Both the position numbers and the translations under genes were made by a program. A stretch of DNA of 64,000 nt, taken from the NCBI RefSeq assembly GCF_028453695.1, contig NC_135774.1:2914001-2978000 (forward strand). Direction: 5' to 3'. The notes under the pieces are model-generated. The model saw nothing but the letters and a program-made list of their open reading frames with translations, ran no database searches and was not told the DNA's origin. This document shows positions 45,896-57,300 of this stretch, piece by piece. Numbering within the stretch: position 1 is the first letter of the stretch; each line of letters opens with the position of its first letter. The stretch is from Augochlora pura. Its lineage: Eukaryota; Arthropoda; Insecta; Hymenoptera; Halictidae.

Positions 45896-47987
45896 TTTTG
45901 AGCTGCTTCCACAGATATCTGCGCTGCTGCTGCTTTGCATTTACGATGAACGAATTTCTGTGCGATCCTAAATTCTTACTAAAGCAAAATCCCTAGTTAG
46001 TCAAGGAACGTGGGAACGAACCATGGACTACACGGTACGTGCAATTACATACGTCAGATGCTGGACAAGGATAGTTTCTTTTTGAAATTTCCATTGAACA
46101 TCAAGACTAAATTTCTACCAATCACGTTAAGTTGGTAAAAGAAAATGTATAGATTCCTTATTTATTAATTTCAACCTTTAAAAGTTAAGAAATCTCTACG
46201 GAAAGTATTAAAATATCGTTTTAGAGTACATATCCCCAGCACGCGTTCTGCATATCAATTGGTCGTTACGTATAACTTTATTATACAATGAAATGAGATG
46301 AAAAATGCCAGAAAATGTGCATTAGACCTTCCTGCGTTCATATCATTCATAAAATTCAGCAGAAAATTAAGCAATAGACACAGATTTAACAAAATAGCTG
46401 TATAAACGCCGAAAAGTAGGCGATGGCGCCATCTGGCAATGGAATATGGCAATACGACTACTACAAAAATCCTTCAATATTTTGTAAACTAGGGACAAAA
46501 AATTAATATTTTTGATCTTAAAATGTTCATGATGAATCCAGGCTTGTCATCCATGTCTAAAAAAACCCTAATTATCGTGAATTTTAATTTCTAAAAAATC
46601 GCTTGTCCACGGCCACTAAAACACTATAACCATCTAGCGGAAAAACGACCGAACTAAATCACTGTTCCGTAAGAATATGCAATTTTCGGGAAAAACATGG
46701 AAACTTAAAATTTAGCGTTATAATAAATATTCTGTGGATGTAGGAATTACTGTAATGATCTTCTGCGTATGTTCCATGCAAGTAAGTCCAATAAAAAATG
46801 AGAAATTAATAAATATTTAATAGTCTTCTTAGACCATGCTGCATTCTGTAAAGGACAGAAAGTATGGAAATATTATGGGGTATTTTTATATGATTATGGA
46901 TTACAGTTTCATCTTAGACATTTTGTAATTTAAATCATTAATTGCGAGATACAAATTTCCTAGCTTATTCAAGTTTTTCTGTTTTCATACTTTCGAGCTC
47001 GCCCGTTAGATCGCGCGAGATGTATAATTGCTGAAGAAAAACACCTTTTCGATCTTCAAAAAGTGGTTGATGTTTAAATTGCCGTAATTTTCTTATTAGG
47101 AATCGTGGAACACTAAATTTTGACTCACTTTAGAGCTTGAATTGTCTACTTTCATAAATCATACTTCATTTATCATCAAAAATTGTTACGCAACATAATA
47201 TGTAGAAATTCCGAGAACTTATTTTCTTGCGAAAATGTTAATAATCCAAATGTATTAAAAAACGTTGAAAAATGATTTCCGAGTTTCAATCTACCATAGA
47301 CTCGTAGATTGAAGCTTTCTCTTTATAACGAGGTCTTAAAATTTGGCATACGATTCTTCTTTATTTATTTATTTAACTTTGAAGAAGGTGTTTCAATTGG
47401 TTCGTCTGCATTGTTTCATAAGCGACTGTAAATATTAATTATTCTAATTTTTGGGAAGCGATCAAGAATTATTACGAATGTCAAAATTTAGGAAACATAT
47501 TGGTAGAGAAATCGGATGGTTTTAGCAAAAGAAGTGAACTAGGGAAGAAGAAAACTGGCAGAGAACTAGAAAAGAAAGAGAATTTGAAAAAAAGAATAGA
47601 TTGTTGGCAGTACTGTTGGAGGAGCACGTTGTTGGAGTGTGTGTACGTTTTTCTGTTGCAGCAGATGATAAAAGGTAACTTAATCAATAAAAACAATTAG
47701 CTCATCACATTTTTGTGACATAGTTCACCAAGGATCAAGTCGACACTTCTCGGATCAGATACTTAAATAAGAATTCATTGAATTTGTCTAAAAAACGGCA
47801 ACGATTCCATGTGTTCCCTCGCACAACAATGTGCGACACACACAAGTATCACCTTTTCCACGTGCCATCTAGTACACAATTTTCGAATTAATCGAACCAA
47901 GAGCTGCCAACTTAAACTACGAATGTAGAGCGCGAAATTTTTAAGTCGGCATCAAGCTCTTTCCTCGCTTTTACAGAACTTTTCAGG
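45896..47987. other. 2.1-kb AT-rich intergenic
   Basis: No gene is evident. A palindromic GATGGCGCCATC word lies at 46422-46433 and a CATCTAGCGG word at 46631. Both resemble parts of insect CTCF-type motifs. The rest is AT-rich with short homopolymer runs. Confidence 0.5.
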
Positions 47988-48563
47988 ATGTCGAAGCCGA
48001 TCGTGTTCGTAACCGGAAACGCGAAGAAACTCGAGGAGTTCGTGGCCATTTTGGGGAAAAGCTTTCCCCTGGAAATTACGAGCAAAGCGGTCGATCTTCC
48101 AGAATATCAAGGAGCCAGCATAGACGACATTTGTTCCAGCAAATGTCGGGCCGCCGCGGATTTGGTGAAGGGTCCGGTGATCGTCGAGGATACATGCTTG
48201 TGCTTCAACGCGATGAAGGGTTTACCTGGTCCCTACATCAAATGGTTCTTGGAAAAAATAGGCCCGGAGGGCCTCCATCAAATGCTTCACGGCTGGGAGG
48301 ACAAAACAGCGGAAGCGGTTTGCACTTTTGCTTATTGCGCCGGCGAACCGGATGATTCCGTTCAACTGTTTCAAGGCCGAACACAGGGAACCATCGTGAG
48401 TCCTCGTGGAACGAGAGATTTCGGCTGGGACTGCTGTTTCCAACCCTTGGACAGCGACAAGACCTACGCGGAATTACCGAAAGAAGTGAAGAATGAAATT
48501 TCTCATCGCAGCAAAGCGCTGCAGAAGCTGAAGGATCATTTTCTGAAGGACGCCGAGCACTGA
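47988..48563 (+). CDS. ITPA: Inosine triphosphate pyrophosphatase
   Basis: A single exon encodes 191 aa, the usual ~190-200. The cytosolic HAM1-family enzyme hydrolyses ITP, dITP and XTP to monophosphates, keeping damaged purines out of nucleic acids. The substrate loop FVTGNAKKLEEF (residues 7-18), the metal-binding stretch VIVEDTCLCFNAMKGLPGPY (65-84), the SPRGTRDFGWDCCFQP block and the C-terminal ISHRSKALQKLKDHF are all intact. No intron interrupts it, unlike most genes around it. The start is clear because the preceding 40 bp carry no in-frame ATG and the second residue begins the conserved beta strand. Confidence 0.97.
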   Translation: MSKPIVFVTGNAKKLEEFVAILGKSFPLEITSKAVDLPEYQGASIDDICSSKCRAAADLVKGPVIVEDTCLCFNAMKGLPGPYIKWFLEKIGPEGLHQMLHGWEDKTAEAVCTFAYCAGEPDDSVQLFQGRTQGTIVSPRGTRDFGWDCCFQPLDSDKTYAELPKEVKNEISHRSKALQKLKDHFLKDAEH

Positions 48564-49223
48564 TCACGTACTTTTCACCGAGACAGTATTAACGTAATTA
48601 TAAGTATATAGACATGTGAATAATAATGATACGTTGTTTATTAACCTCTCCTCCCCCACGATTATTTATTTCCACGATCACAGAGCTGAATATCTCGAGA
48701 AAACAGACTGGGTACTTTGACCCAATATCTCCGCGATGGTTCCATCCGTTATCGAAGATGATTTCGCAGCAACATAACATTTTTAACGAGTTGCATACAT
48801 TCACGATACTTTTATCGTACAGCAATTCTCTTTTTGTTATTGTTTATTGCGACTGTAAACATGCTATCGTTTAAATAAGCATTTCATTAATTTCGGATCT
48901 CGGATGATTCTTCGATTTTCATAGATCTTTCGTAGAGCATTTTGACTCGCGGTCTCGCGGAGACTTTAATGCCTCGGCCGCTCAGAAGATTGGAAAAATC
49001 GGGAACGATAAAATTGTTCAATACGGTTCGTTTTAAAACGAACGCATATTTATGCAATCAACGAAGTTGTAATGAAAAGAGCAAACCGGTTCAACGATAC
49101 CGGTGAAGGGTTATCTTTCGCATTGATTACTCCGTCACAGGGAGTTCACACCACTCCTTTGTGAAAGGTTATCGCGTGCGATTGTCTTTTCTCTTGTTAT
49201 CGAAATCCGTCAATTTTTCGCTG
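48564..49223. other. Intergenic
   Basis: This contains the 3' end of ITPA and the upstream region of the TATA promoter at 49224. Nothing else is recognisable. Confidence 0.5.
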
Positions 49224-49259
49224 TATAAAAGGGGAAGTCCCATGTCCCGTGGTATCAGT
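49224..49259 (+). promoter_or_regulatory. TATA-Inr core promoter
   Basis: TATAAAA at 49224-49230 lies 33 bp before the A of an arthropod initiator TCAGT (49255-49259). This spacing is ideal for a focused, strongly regulated insect promoter, as in cuticle or secreted-peptide genes. A 21-nt leader then reaches the ATG at 49278. Confidence 0.7.
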
Positions 49260-49277
49260 CCTCCTTGGAGAGCCACG

Positions 49278-49491
49278 ATGAACTTCTTAATGGGTAAGTG
49301 AGACACAGAGATAGGTATTCTATAGTTTAAACAGTTCGTTTAACTGTCTGAACAATCTGTAATTTAAATAGCACGATTTTCAAGCGATTCGTCGATTTTA
49401 AATTAGAAAAATAATTTTTTTCGTAGCTCAATTTGCTCCGCAACATCGTCGGGTCTTCGGTATGCTGTCTACAGTGGATATTGCAAGATGA
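49278..49491 (+). CDS. Short two-exon frame downstream of TATA promoter
   Basis: Exon 49278-49293 encodes MNFLM plus one base and ends at an excellent donor, GTAAGT. An acceptor TTTTTTTCGTAG at 49426 gives a second exon, 49427-49491, and a 26-residue product ending STVDIAR. A five-codon first exon after a TATA box is the layout of many insect cuticle-protein genes, but the second exon here is too short and not signal-like. It could be a decayed cuticle-type gene, a micropeptide, or a non-coding transcript. I do not recognise it. Confidence 0.3.
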
Positions 49492-50120
49492 TCAGAAACT
49501 TGATTCTACAATGATGAGTCTTAGTCAGAGAATGTGAAGAAGTCTGTCACAGCTATGTTTTAATTAGCTGTGACAGAATTTTTTGGAGCTGCACTTGTGA
49601 TGGGAACTTTGTGTTGGAGGTAGGTAACGACAGATGGGAACATCTCGAAGTGATTTGATTTATGTTCTCTTTGGTTGTTACCACTAGATTATCAATCCTG
49701 GGTCTTGTATAAATAATCACCTACGAAAGTCAACCTTCAACGAGCCATCAGACCCTAATTGAAGCCGGAAACTATGCTTTAAGGCGCTAACCAGTTGCAG
49801 ATGTATCAACATATTATAAAACAGTCAATAAAAATTTTATTTTGCACAATATATTGCTCATTTATTAGATACCAAATTCGCAATTTTAAGTTTACGGAGA
49901 CTTGACCGAAGTTATGTTTCCTTTCCTTTCTTTTAATTATGTCTCCTTTTCTTTCTTTAATTAAAGCAATACTATTGATTTTGGGAGATACTTTAGGGCA
50001 CTTGTTTGTCAGCCATCGCAGTATGAATTGCTTTATTAATAACAGGTAAAAAAATTCATTTTATGTGCTATTTTTTGTAGCATCGGATAAATTGCAAAAG
50101 TTTGCTGGAGAAAACAGGTT
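49492..50120. other. Intergenic with a perfect stem-loop
   Basis: Apart from the 13-bp stem-loop at 49543-49577, this AT-rich stretch shows nothing recognisable before the tRNA. Confidence 0.5.
49543..49577. repeat. Perfect 13-bp inverted repeat followed by a T-run
   Basis: TCTGTCACAGCTA and TAGCTGTGACAGA are exact reverse complements separated by nine bases. They are followed by ATTTTTTGG at 49578-49586. The T-run resembles an Sm-type site or a transcription stop, but no known snRNA matches the surroundings. Confidence 0.6.
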
Positions 50121-50140
50121 GCCTCCGTGGCGCAATCGGC

Positions 50141-50177
<37 letters not shown>

Positions 50178-50194
50178 GAGCCCACCCGGGGGCG
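50121..50194 (+). tRNA. tRNA-Asn (anticodon GTT)
   Basis: A complete 74-nt cloverleaf. The acceptor stem GCCTCCG pairs with CGGGGGC (one G-U pair), with discriminator G. The D arm is GCGC...GCGC. The anticodon arm TTCGG-CTGTTAA-CCGAA carries anticodon GTT, and the T arm is GGTGG-TTCGAGC-CCACC. Internal A box (TGGCGCAATCGG) and B box (GGTTCGAGCCC) promoters are intact. A T-rich run starting at about 50195 serves as the pol III terminator. CCA is not encoded, as is normal for eukaryotes. Confidence 0.98.
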
Positions 50195-50882
50195 TTTATT
50201 TTTTTTCCCCTTTTGAACCTGCAATAAATTACGCCAACTACGATTCAGGAACGCCTGAACGTGTCCGTCTGGCATTGGAGATCGTTTTGTTGCATCGTTC
50301 TATCGAACTCCGATCGAGGACAGAGCGGACACATTTCAAATTAGCCGCGCCGAAGCGGCCGCTCGGAGGCGCAGCAGTTCAGTTCTCCATTAAAGCCGGG
50401 CGCAGACTCCATTTTCCTTTTATCAACGCATGTACCCTGCACGAGGAGAAAAGTGATAATTCCAGTGTCGGCACAAGATTCATTACGTAAGGATTATTTT
50501 CATTATTTAAACAATTGCCGGCGTGGCACAAGTCCATTAGTATTACAATCGTTCGATGTCATCGCGATTTCAGTCTTAATCGTAGAACGAGTAAGAACTA
50601 GGGCTCCTCCCGGCCGGTTTTTTTAATGCAAATCATCCTGTTACAGACGTTTGAAGTAATTCTAATCATGAAACATGAGTAGTTCGAACACCTTATTTTC
50701 TCAGAACAATTAGTATCTAAGATTCCTCTTCTGCTTCGTAAAATGTTTGCTGGTCATTTAAAGATTCAGGTTAGGTTTATTCGGCCATGGTTGAACTCAG
50801 TCGACAGGATTGCATCAGAGTACGGTCAAGTATTTTCTAATATTCTGTTGTTTTACCGAATTCTTTCAGATATTCGTAGAAA
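50195..50882. other. Intergenic before prohibitin
   Basis: After the tRNA terminator there is a CpG-rich stretch (50220-50440) and then AT-rich sequence leading to the prohibitin start. No gene is supported. Confidence 0.5.
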
Positions 50883-51868
50883 ATGGCGCAATTCATGAAT
50901 AGACTGGGACAGTTTGGCTTGACCCTGGCTTTAACCGGAACTGTTGTTAACTCTGCCCTATACAACGGTGAGTTCTCCTCTGTCTTTCATAGTAATCAGA
51001 CCATCTGTTCGCTGGACAATGGTTTCACAAAGCATTTCTTTTTTTCTTGCAGTGGATGGTGGTCACAGGGCAGTCATATTTGACAGATTTGCTGGAATAA
51101 AGAACCTAGTGGTGGGAGAAGGGACACATTTCTTCATTCCCTGGGTACAGAAACCTATCATATTTGATATTCGATCTAGACCAAGAACTGTGCCCGTTAT
51201 TACTGGAAGCAAAGATCTGCAAAACGTAAACATCACACTTCGTATCCTCTTTAGACCAGTGCCAGACTCCCTGCCTAAGATCTATACTATTCTTGGAGTA
51301 GACTACGATGAAAGAGTATTGCCATCTATCACTACGGAGGTATTGAAGGCTGTAGTTGCTCAGTTCGATGCTGGGGAATTAATCACACAGAGAGAGCTTG
51401 TGTCTCAGAAAGTCAGCGAAGAATTGACAGAGAGAGCCTCTCAATTCGGATTGATATTGGACGACATTTCTCTTGTAAGTCCATCTTTCCTTAGAGTTCT
51501 ATGGAATAGGCTATTAACGCTATCTAGGACTTGAAATATTCGCATCGTTCCTGTTTCAGACGCATTTAACGTTCGGCAAAGAATTCACGCTAGCTGTGGA
51601 GTTGAAGCAGGTAGCACAGCAAGAAGCTGAAAAGGCTCGTTTCCTTGTAGAGAAAGCGGAGCAACAGAAAAAGGCAGCGATCATCACCGCAGAAGGTGAC
51701 GCGCAGGCCGCTAACCTAATAGCGAAGTCCCTAGGCGAGTGTGGTGACGGTCTTGTCGAGCTGCGAAGAATCGAAGCCGCCGAAGATATCGCACACAATC
51801 TTTCCAAATCTCGCCAAGTAGCCTATCTGCCGCAAGGTCAAGGTGTCTTACTAAACCTACCACATTAA
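50883..51868 (+). CDS. Phb1: Prohibitin 1
   Basis: Three exons (50883-50967, 51053-51474, 51560-51868) give 271 aa, matching the ~272 aa of orthologues. Prohibitin 1 forms rings with prohibitin 2 in the mitochondrial inner membrane, stabilising proteins and cristae. The N-terminal hydrophobic segment FGLTLALTGTVVNSALYN is the membrane anchor. The SPFH/band-7 domain follows (GHRAVIFDRF, GTHFFIPWVQKPIIFDIR, LPSITTEVLKAVVAQFDA). The C-terminal coiled coil runs from QEAEKARFLVEKAEQQKKAA to about residue 250. The end, QVAYLPQGQGVLLNLPH, is typical. All sites are standard GT-AG. Nothing is odd. Confidence 0.97.
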
Positions 51869-54289
51869 AGAGGTCAGCCGGCCCTTACGAACGACTATAG
51901 ACATAAGTTGTGGCATTTATATCCTAAATGATAGCATTTTTATGCTATATTGATGTATGAGATGATGTTGCTGGAAGGCGATCGGTGAAAGTGTTGCATA
52001 GGAATACAGATATAACATTTCATAGCATTGCAGACTTCAGTCCGGTATTCAACACGTTTCTCTCCACCTTGTACTCTACGCGAGTCGCCCGCACGATCCT
52101 TCCCGTGCGTTCTAGGCCTGTAGCTTCGACCGGTTATATAACAAATAGTTGATAGGCCAAGTGCTACCATTAGATTCGCCTCGGTTGTTCTGCGATACGA
52201 GGAGAGCATTTTCCTTACTTGTTTTCATTGTCCAGCAACCGACCGACCGGATGGGCAATTATCACAATTTTCGGCTTACTACCTCGACATGAGCAATGGT
52301 TGTGAATCTGCTAGTGACACTGTCCAGCTCAGGTAGCCTCTATTCCATTCTGTCTATCAACATTGTATAGATCGTCGACCGAGTTCGCTTACACATGACT
52401 CAGGTACTAAAGGGAAATAGTAACAGTATAGACGCGTGTACGGATTAACAGATAGTACTATTAGAACCGGTAACGCAGACGCACGCGCAATTTTCAACCC
52501 GGCGACCCCGAATTATTGCGTTCCGAAAATATTTGTGGTACGTAGCATTTATGTATTAGAGACCATGCCTGTAAACCAGTTCCAAATTGTAAATGCTATA
52601 TTCTTTAGAATGCAATACATTGCGAGTGCTCATTCTTACCTGTAACACCGCGCGACGGAGGGGAAAAGAGTCGTTTCGGGGGTGTTGCATCGGCGGCGAT
52701 GCGTTCGCACGGATCGCCCGATGGATCACGAACGATCAATCAGCGACTCGAAATTGGTGAAAGATTATCTCGGTCGGGGTGCTGCGGTGCCACGTTTGTC
52801 GGCGTTGCCAGTTAACAGAGAAAACAATTCATCATAATTTGGCGAGCACCGCGGGGCGCCTCCCGAAGGTGGTCCGCCACGAATATTGGAAACACGCGTT
52901 CCTAACTCGGGCCTCCATCTTGTCGATTTTTAAGCATTCGCTCTGCGAGCATCTCGCATCGGAATTGGCAGCAATGCAAGTTATAAAAATGCACAGTTTT
53001 AGGCTCGATTCCGAATGTGACGGATTCCTAATTGTTCGATGAAATCTGTTACCGTACGATTTCAAATTAATCCAACCAAATCGATCAAAATTCTTTCAGC
53101 GTTAAAGAATTCTTATTTAATTATTACTCAAGAGCGTATAAGCAAATTTTTTCAGTGTTAATTATGTTCTTCCAAGGCTATTCCAATCGAGCAATTAGGA
53201 TCACACACTTGTTAACAAAAGTAATTAAAAACCCGAGGAAGACGATTGTTATAAATAGACGAGGGAGTAATTAGGTCCCAACATCGAATTTAAAGCGAAC
53301 TGTCCTCAACCGGAGGTGCTGTAAATTTTGCGAAGTGTCCGCTTCAGCGAACGGGATTGCGAGCAAACGATTTTTCCGCGGCGATTATTGTAAGAAAATT
53401 GTTTTCCCGTGGAGATGCCGGTAAACTGCCGGCCAGTTGGTGGAGTTAGGAGACCGTGGGTGAGCAGGGGGTGAGTTCGAGGCGGCGGGAACGCGAGGCG
53501 AAAGCAGATTAGCGTGAATAATGAAGACACGACCCCGTGAAAGCCTAAGCGGGCCTCCTTAAGTCTGCTCCTTCGAGTAGAAGCCGAAGCCGGAAAGGAA
53601 GGATGCTGGCTGAGAGGTGGAGCGGACAGAAAGGAGGTAGAAGCAGTTAATTACTCCTCCCATCCACGGGATAACGACTTCCCCTTATTTGTCGAGAGGC
53701 GCAAACAGCCAGCCCTCGGCGAAATCCCTTGGCAAGACGCTTTCTCGGATATATACCTCGCCGGGAGACTCGGATCTGGCCCGTAGTCCGCCGTTTGATC
53801 CGGAATCATCGGTCCCGACGATTCAGGACGTACCAACCTTTGCCGGATCTCAACCTCGAAGATCGTCGCGGGCAAGAGACCGCCGCGCGGACGCGAAAAA
53901 ATCGTCTCGACAAATTTCCAGCGGTCGCGCCGGGGCACTCGGTTCGATTTCGAATTTTTCCATGAGAATGGAATCCTCTGGAATCGGGAATCCATTCACA
54001 ACCACGCCGCGCGGCGTCCATAAATTGGACGCGTTGCCAGCTCATAGATTTCGTTAACCGTTTTCACGGGACGGTTTCGGTAAATCTCGCGCGCGACAAT
54101 AATACGTTTTAAGCGTCGGTAATTAGCCCATTGAAACGGGCCAAAGCTGTGTAAATCGCTTGATCGCCATAAACACCTCCGGCATTCGGGGCTGGGGAGA
54201 TGAAAATTTCGTCGGCGTGTAACGAGGTCACGCCGCGAGGACCGCGTCCAACCGTCCCCGGAATATTCCAGTGCGACACATCAAATATG

Positions 54290-54320
54290 AGAGAGAGAGA
54301 GTGCGCGTGTGTGTGTGTTG
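54290..54320. repeat. Compound (GA)n(GT)n microsatellite
   Basis: A GAGAGAGAGAGAG run passes directly into GCGCGTGTGTGTGTG. Confidence 0.85.
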
Positions 54321-57300
54321 GGCAACGGTGGCGGGATGGAGGGAAGTTCAAGGTCATCGTCATTAACGTCACCGTGGCCCGAAGACGCGAGTGAAGAAGC
54401 ATGAATGACAAAAGGGTGGCACATGGTTCCCCGTGCCGTGCATGCGTGCGACCAAATAAATAATAGATACACGCCCGAATAACGCGTACGAGAGAGGGAG
54501 ATCACGGCTGGTGGGGTGGTTAGGCTGGGGGGACTAATTACGAAAGAAATCATAATAGGCGCACATGCACCGCGGGCTGTCGGACTAACGATCGCTTCCT
54601 CTGCATCTGCACCTGTTACTGCGATCCTACGGATGCATCGGTGCACGCGAACCGCATATGCCGACAGCCTTACCCGAAGACCTGGGACCGCCTAAAGCGT
54701 CCCGGCGGTCTCTTTTCATCCTAGACACGGACCCGGGCCGAGGACCTCTACACGTCATTTCGTTGCTCCTAGGTCCCGATGGACTGTGGCGATCAGGCTA
54801 ACGATCATCGATCCGCTTTACGGTATTATCTGTAATTTCCTAGCAATTTTACACGAAACCCTCTGCTCTCTCTTGGTCCCACTCCAACCGACCCGACCGT
54901 ATCACCGTCTAACTCCCAACCGACCGTACATACATTTACATTTCTTTGGGTGGCAACACCGTTTTGTGGTCACTTCCGAGGATTTCGCCGACTTTCGTTC
55001 ATTATTCGCGTAGAATAAGGGAACCATCGGGTTCTAACGGATTGTATAGTAGCCTTCCCTTTGAAATACAACTTCTTATTTGTTTCGGGAAAGTTGTTAG
55101 ATGGCTTGGTAGTCGTAGAGGGTTGCGCGCGCCCCCGACCGCAGGGATTCGTCCATGGAAAATTGTTTGGTAACGCGACGCGGCGGTTTTTAGCGGCCGC
55201 GGGTCGGCGTTCGACGGAGGGCTTTCAGCGCGAATCACGCGTAGAGTCGCATGGAAGGATTTTTATGGACGTCGATGACCAGCAAATCGCGCGGCAAACG
55301 GGTTAAAGCTACTTCCCGAGGGACAATGGATAGAAATGGAATATGACCGAGGTTTAAGCCGGCGCGACCCGTCGATCGAGCCGGCGGAATTAATGCCGCG
55401 GTCGAGTTCCGTTCAAACGGAACCGTCGCTTTGAAGTGACCAGCTTAATAAACACGGTGATCGGATGAACGTAAACGTCGTTAATTAAGCCGGAAAACAT
55501 GGAACCGAAAGCGGCGGACCTGTGTCCAGGAGCAGTCCCCCTTTCCAACCGTCGACAGGGGCGGGGAGGACTCCGGGGCATGTAACCAAGCGCGCTCTGA
55601 CCATCGTCCGAATCAGACTCTGGAAAATTGGATGGGTCGTGACGTTAAACGGCCCGTGGTTCGTGCCTTCTTTTGTCCCATCTCGCCGAGTCCGCGTCCC
55701 GATGCCTGCCCGCCCGTGGAATAACCTCCGCCGGGTAAGAAAATTAACGAATACTCGCGCGTGGTCGTAGCCGGCAGTCCCCCGTCATGGCCATTTTTTC
55801 AGGCTCCGTTCGTGTAGAGATACAAACTATGTATGTTTCCCCTCTTTCCAGCAGCCCGCCATTTTCAGACATCGCCCGCGGCTGGATCTGCGGCCGGGGT
55901 GTGAAGATATCGCGCCTTAAAACGTCCGAACTCATTAAGCCGGATGCCGTTCGGTTAGCCTAATCGCGGAGCATCCGTTTTCATCCTCACCTCATCTCTC
56001 TCTCTCACTCCCGTCCTCGAGCAGCCGGAGCACGCGAGGAGTAATTTTCAATAAGTGCAGGCGGCTTCCATTTTGTCGTCGATCTAATTTGGTAACCGGA
56101 CCCTCTCCGTGCACCGTCCTTCTCCATCTTCCGGTGAGTCCACCCAAATCAACCTCTTATTTTATATTCAAGTCGGAGGAATTTTGTTCCTCTATTAGCA
56201 AACAGTTCCTCTTTCGAGCTATTTTGCTGGAATTGGTGTTTTATGTTTAACCCTTGTCGGGCATATGGCACCGTTCCTGACATTATACATCCGATCTGAA
56301 CATTCTAGCTTCGATAATGTCCGACTCGACTTATAAGAATAAAAGGACATGATAAACTAGCTACTCAGAAATTTTCTGGTGCTTTGCAGATACAAGATTA
56401 ATATTCTAAAACAACTTGTACAAAGTTAGAGTTAGCCCACTGCACTGCTTTTAATCATATCTTTCTCGCACATTAGAAATTCGTGAACAGATGATACAGA
56501 GGTTACTTCACACAGTTTTCTATACTCGGCATGGTTCTCTGTCGGTCACCTTTCGCCATAGACCGCTGCCGGTCGTCCAGTGGCAATGGGGAGGCTGGTC
56601 GGATTGATTTACATCGAAGTCAGCTCCCGAGCCGGCCTGTAATCTCGCGGGCAGAGGCGGCTTCGAACACACGCGACCGCCGTTTCATCCCTTTGAGGTC
56701 TCCCGAGGGTGTGTTGGGGCTCGAGCGTCCTGTCCGGAGAGGCAAATAGCTCGTATCGTGAACGACCGGCGCGGCGCGGTTTGGCGAATTAGTTTTGCGG
56801 CCGTTCTCGTTCCACAATCTGGATATCCGTTTCGCGTGTCTAACGCGCCGATCGCTGTCCGTCTAGCCGGAATTGGCCTCCGCGGCCTGGAACAAAGGGT
56901 GAGAAGCCTTCGAGGCGGCCAGAAGAAGCGGGGCCACGCTCCCGTTAGCCGCGTTTCCTCCTCGCGAGTGGAAACGAGGGGGAGACCTGTCCTCTTCTCA
57001 GGAAGCGCGCGGGTCATCGCGTGCAGACCCCCGCGAGACGATCGCGGATCTCCATTGTCAGTGGCACACGAGAGCGGGAAGGTTCACGGCTATGGGGTTA
57101 CGCGCTGTCCCCCCAGGGGGTCACCGTTATCCAACGATCGTCGTACGCACGACGAAAACTGGAACGACCGGCCGCGATTTCCACGCGTACCGAGCGTGAT
57201 GCACGCGTTTCTTCTCCTTTTTTTTCTTTCTTTCGTCGTCGACTTCCTTCGTCTCGCCTCCCCGCAAATTCAACCGTACTTCGCGGCAATTTTGCGGTTC

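Noticed and set aside
49500..49590. C/D-box snoRNA or spliceosomal snRNA
   Set aside because: A C-box-like ATGATGA exists, but there is no D box at a suitable distance, and no part matches U1, U2, U4, U5, U11 or U12 signatures that I know.
50065..50490. 141-codon frame across the tRNA
   Set aside because: It reads through a complete tRNA-Asn gene and its terminator. It is chance.
53651..54057. Overlapping frames on both strands
   Set aside because: Several frames are open at once in CpG-rich DNA, with no domain or splice context.
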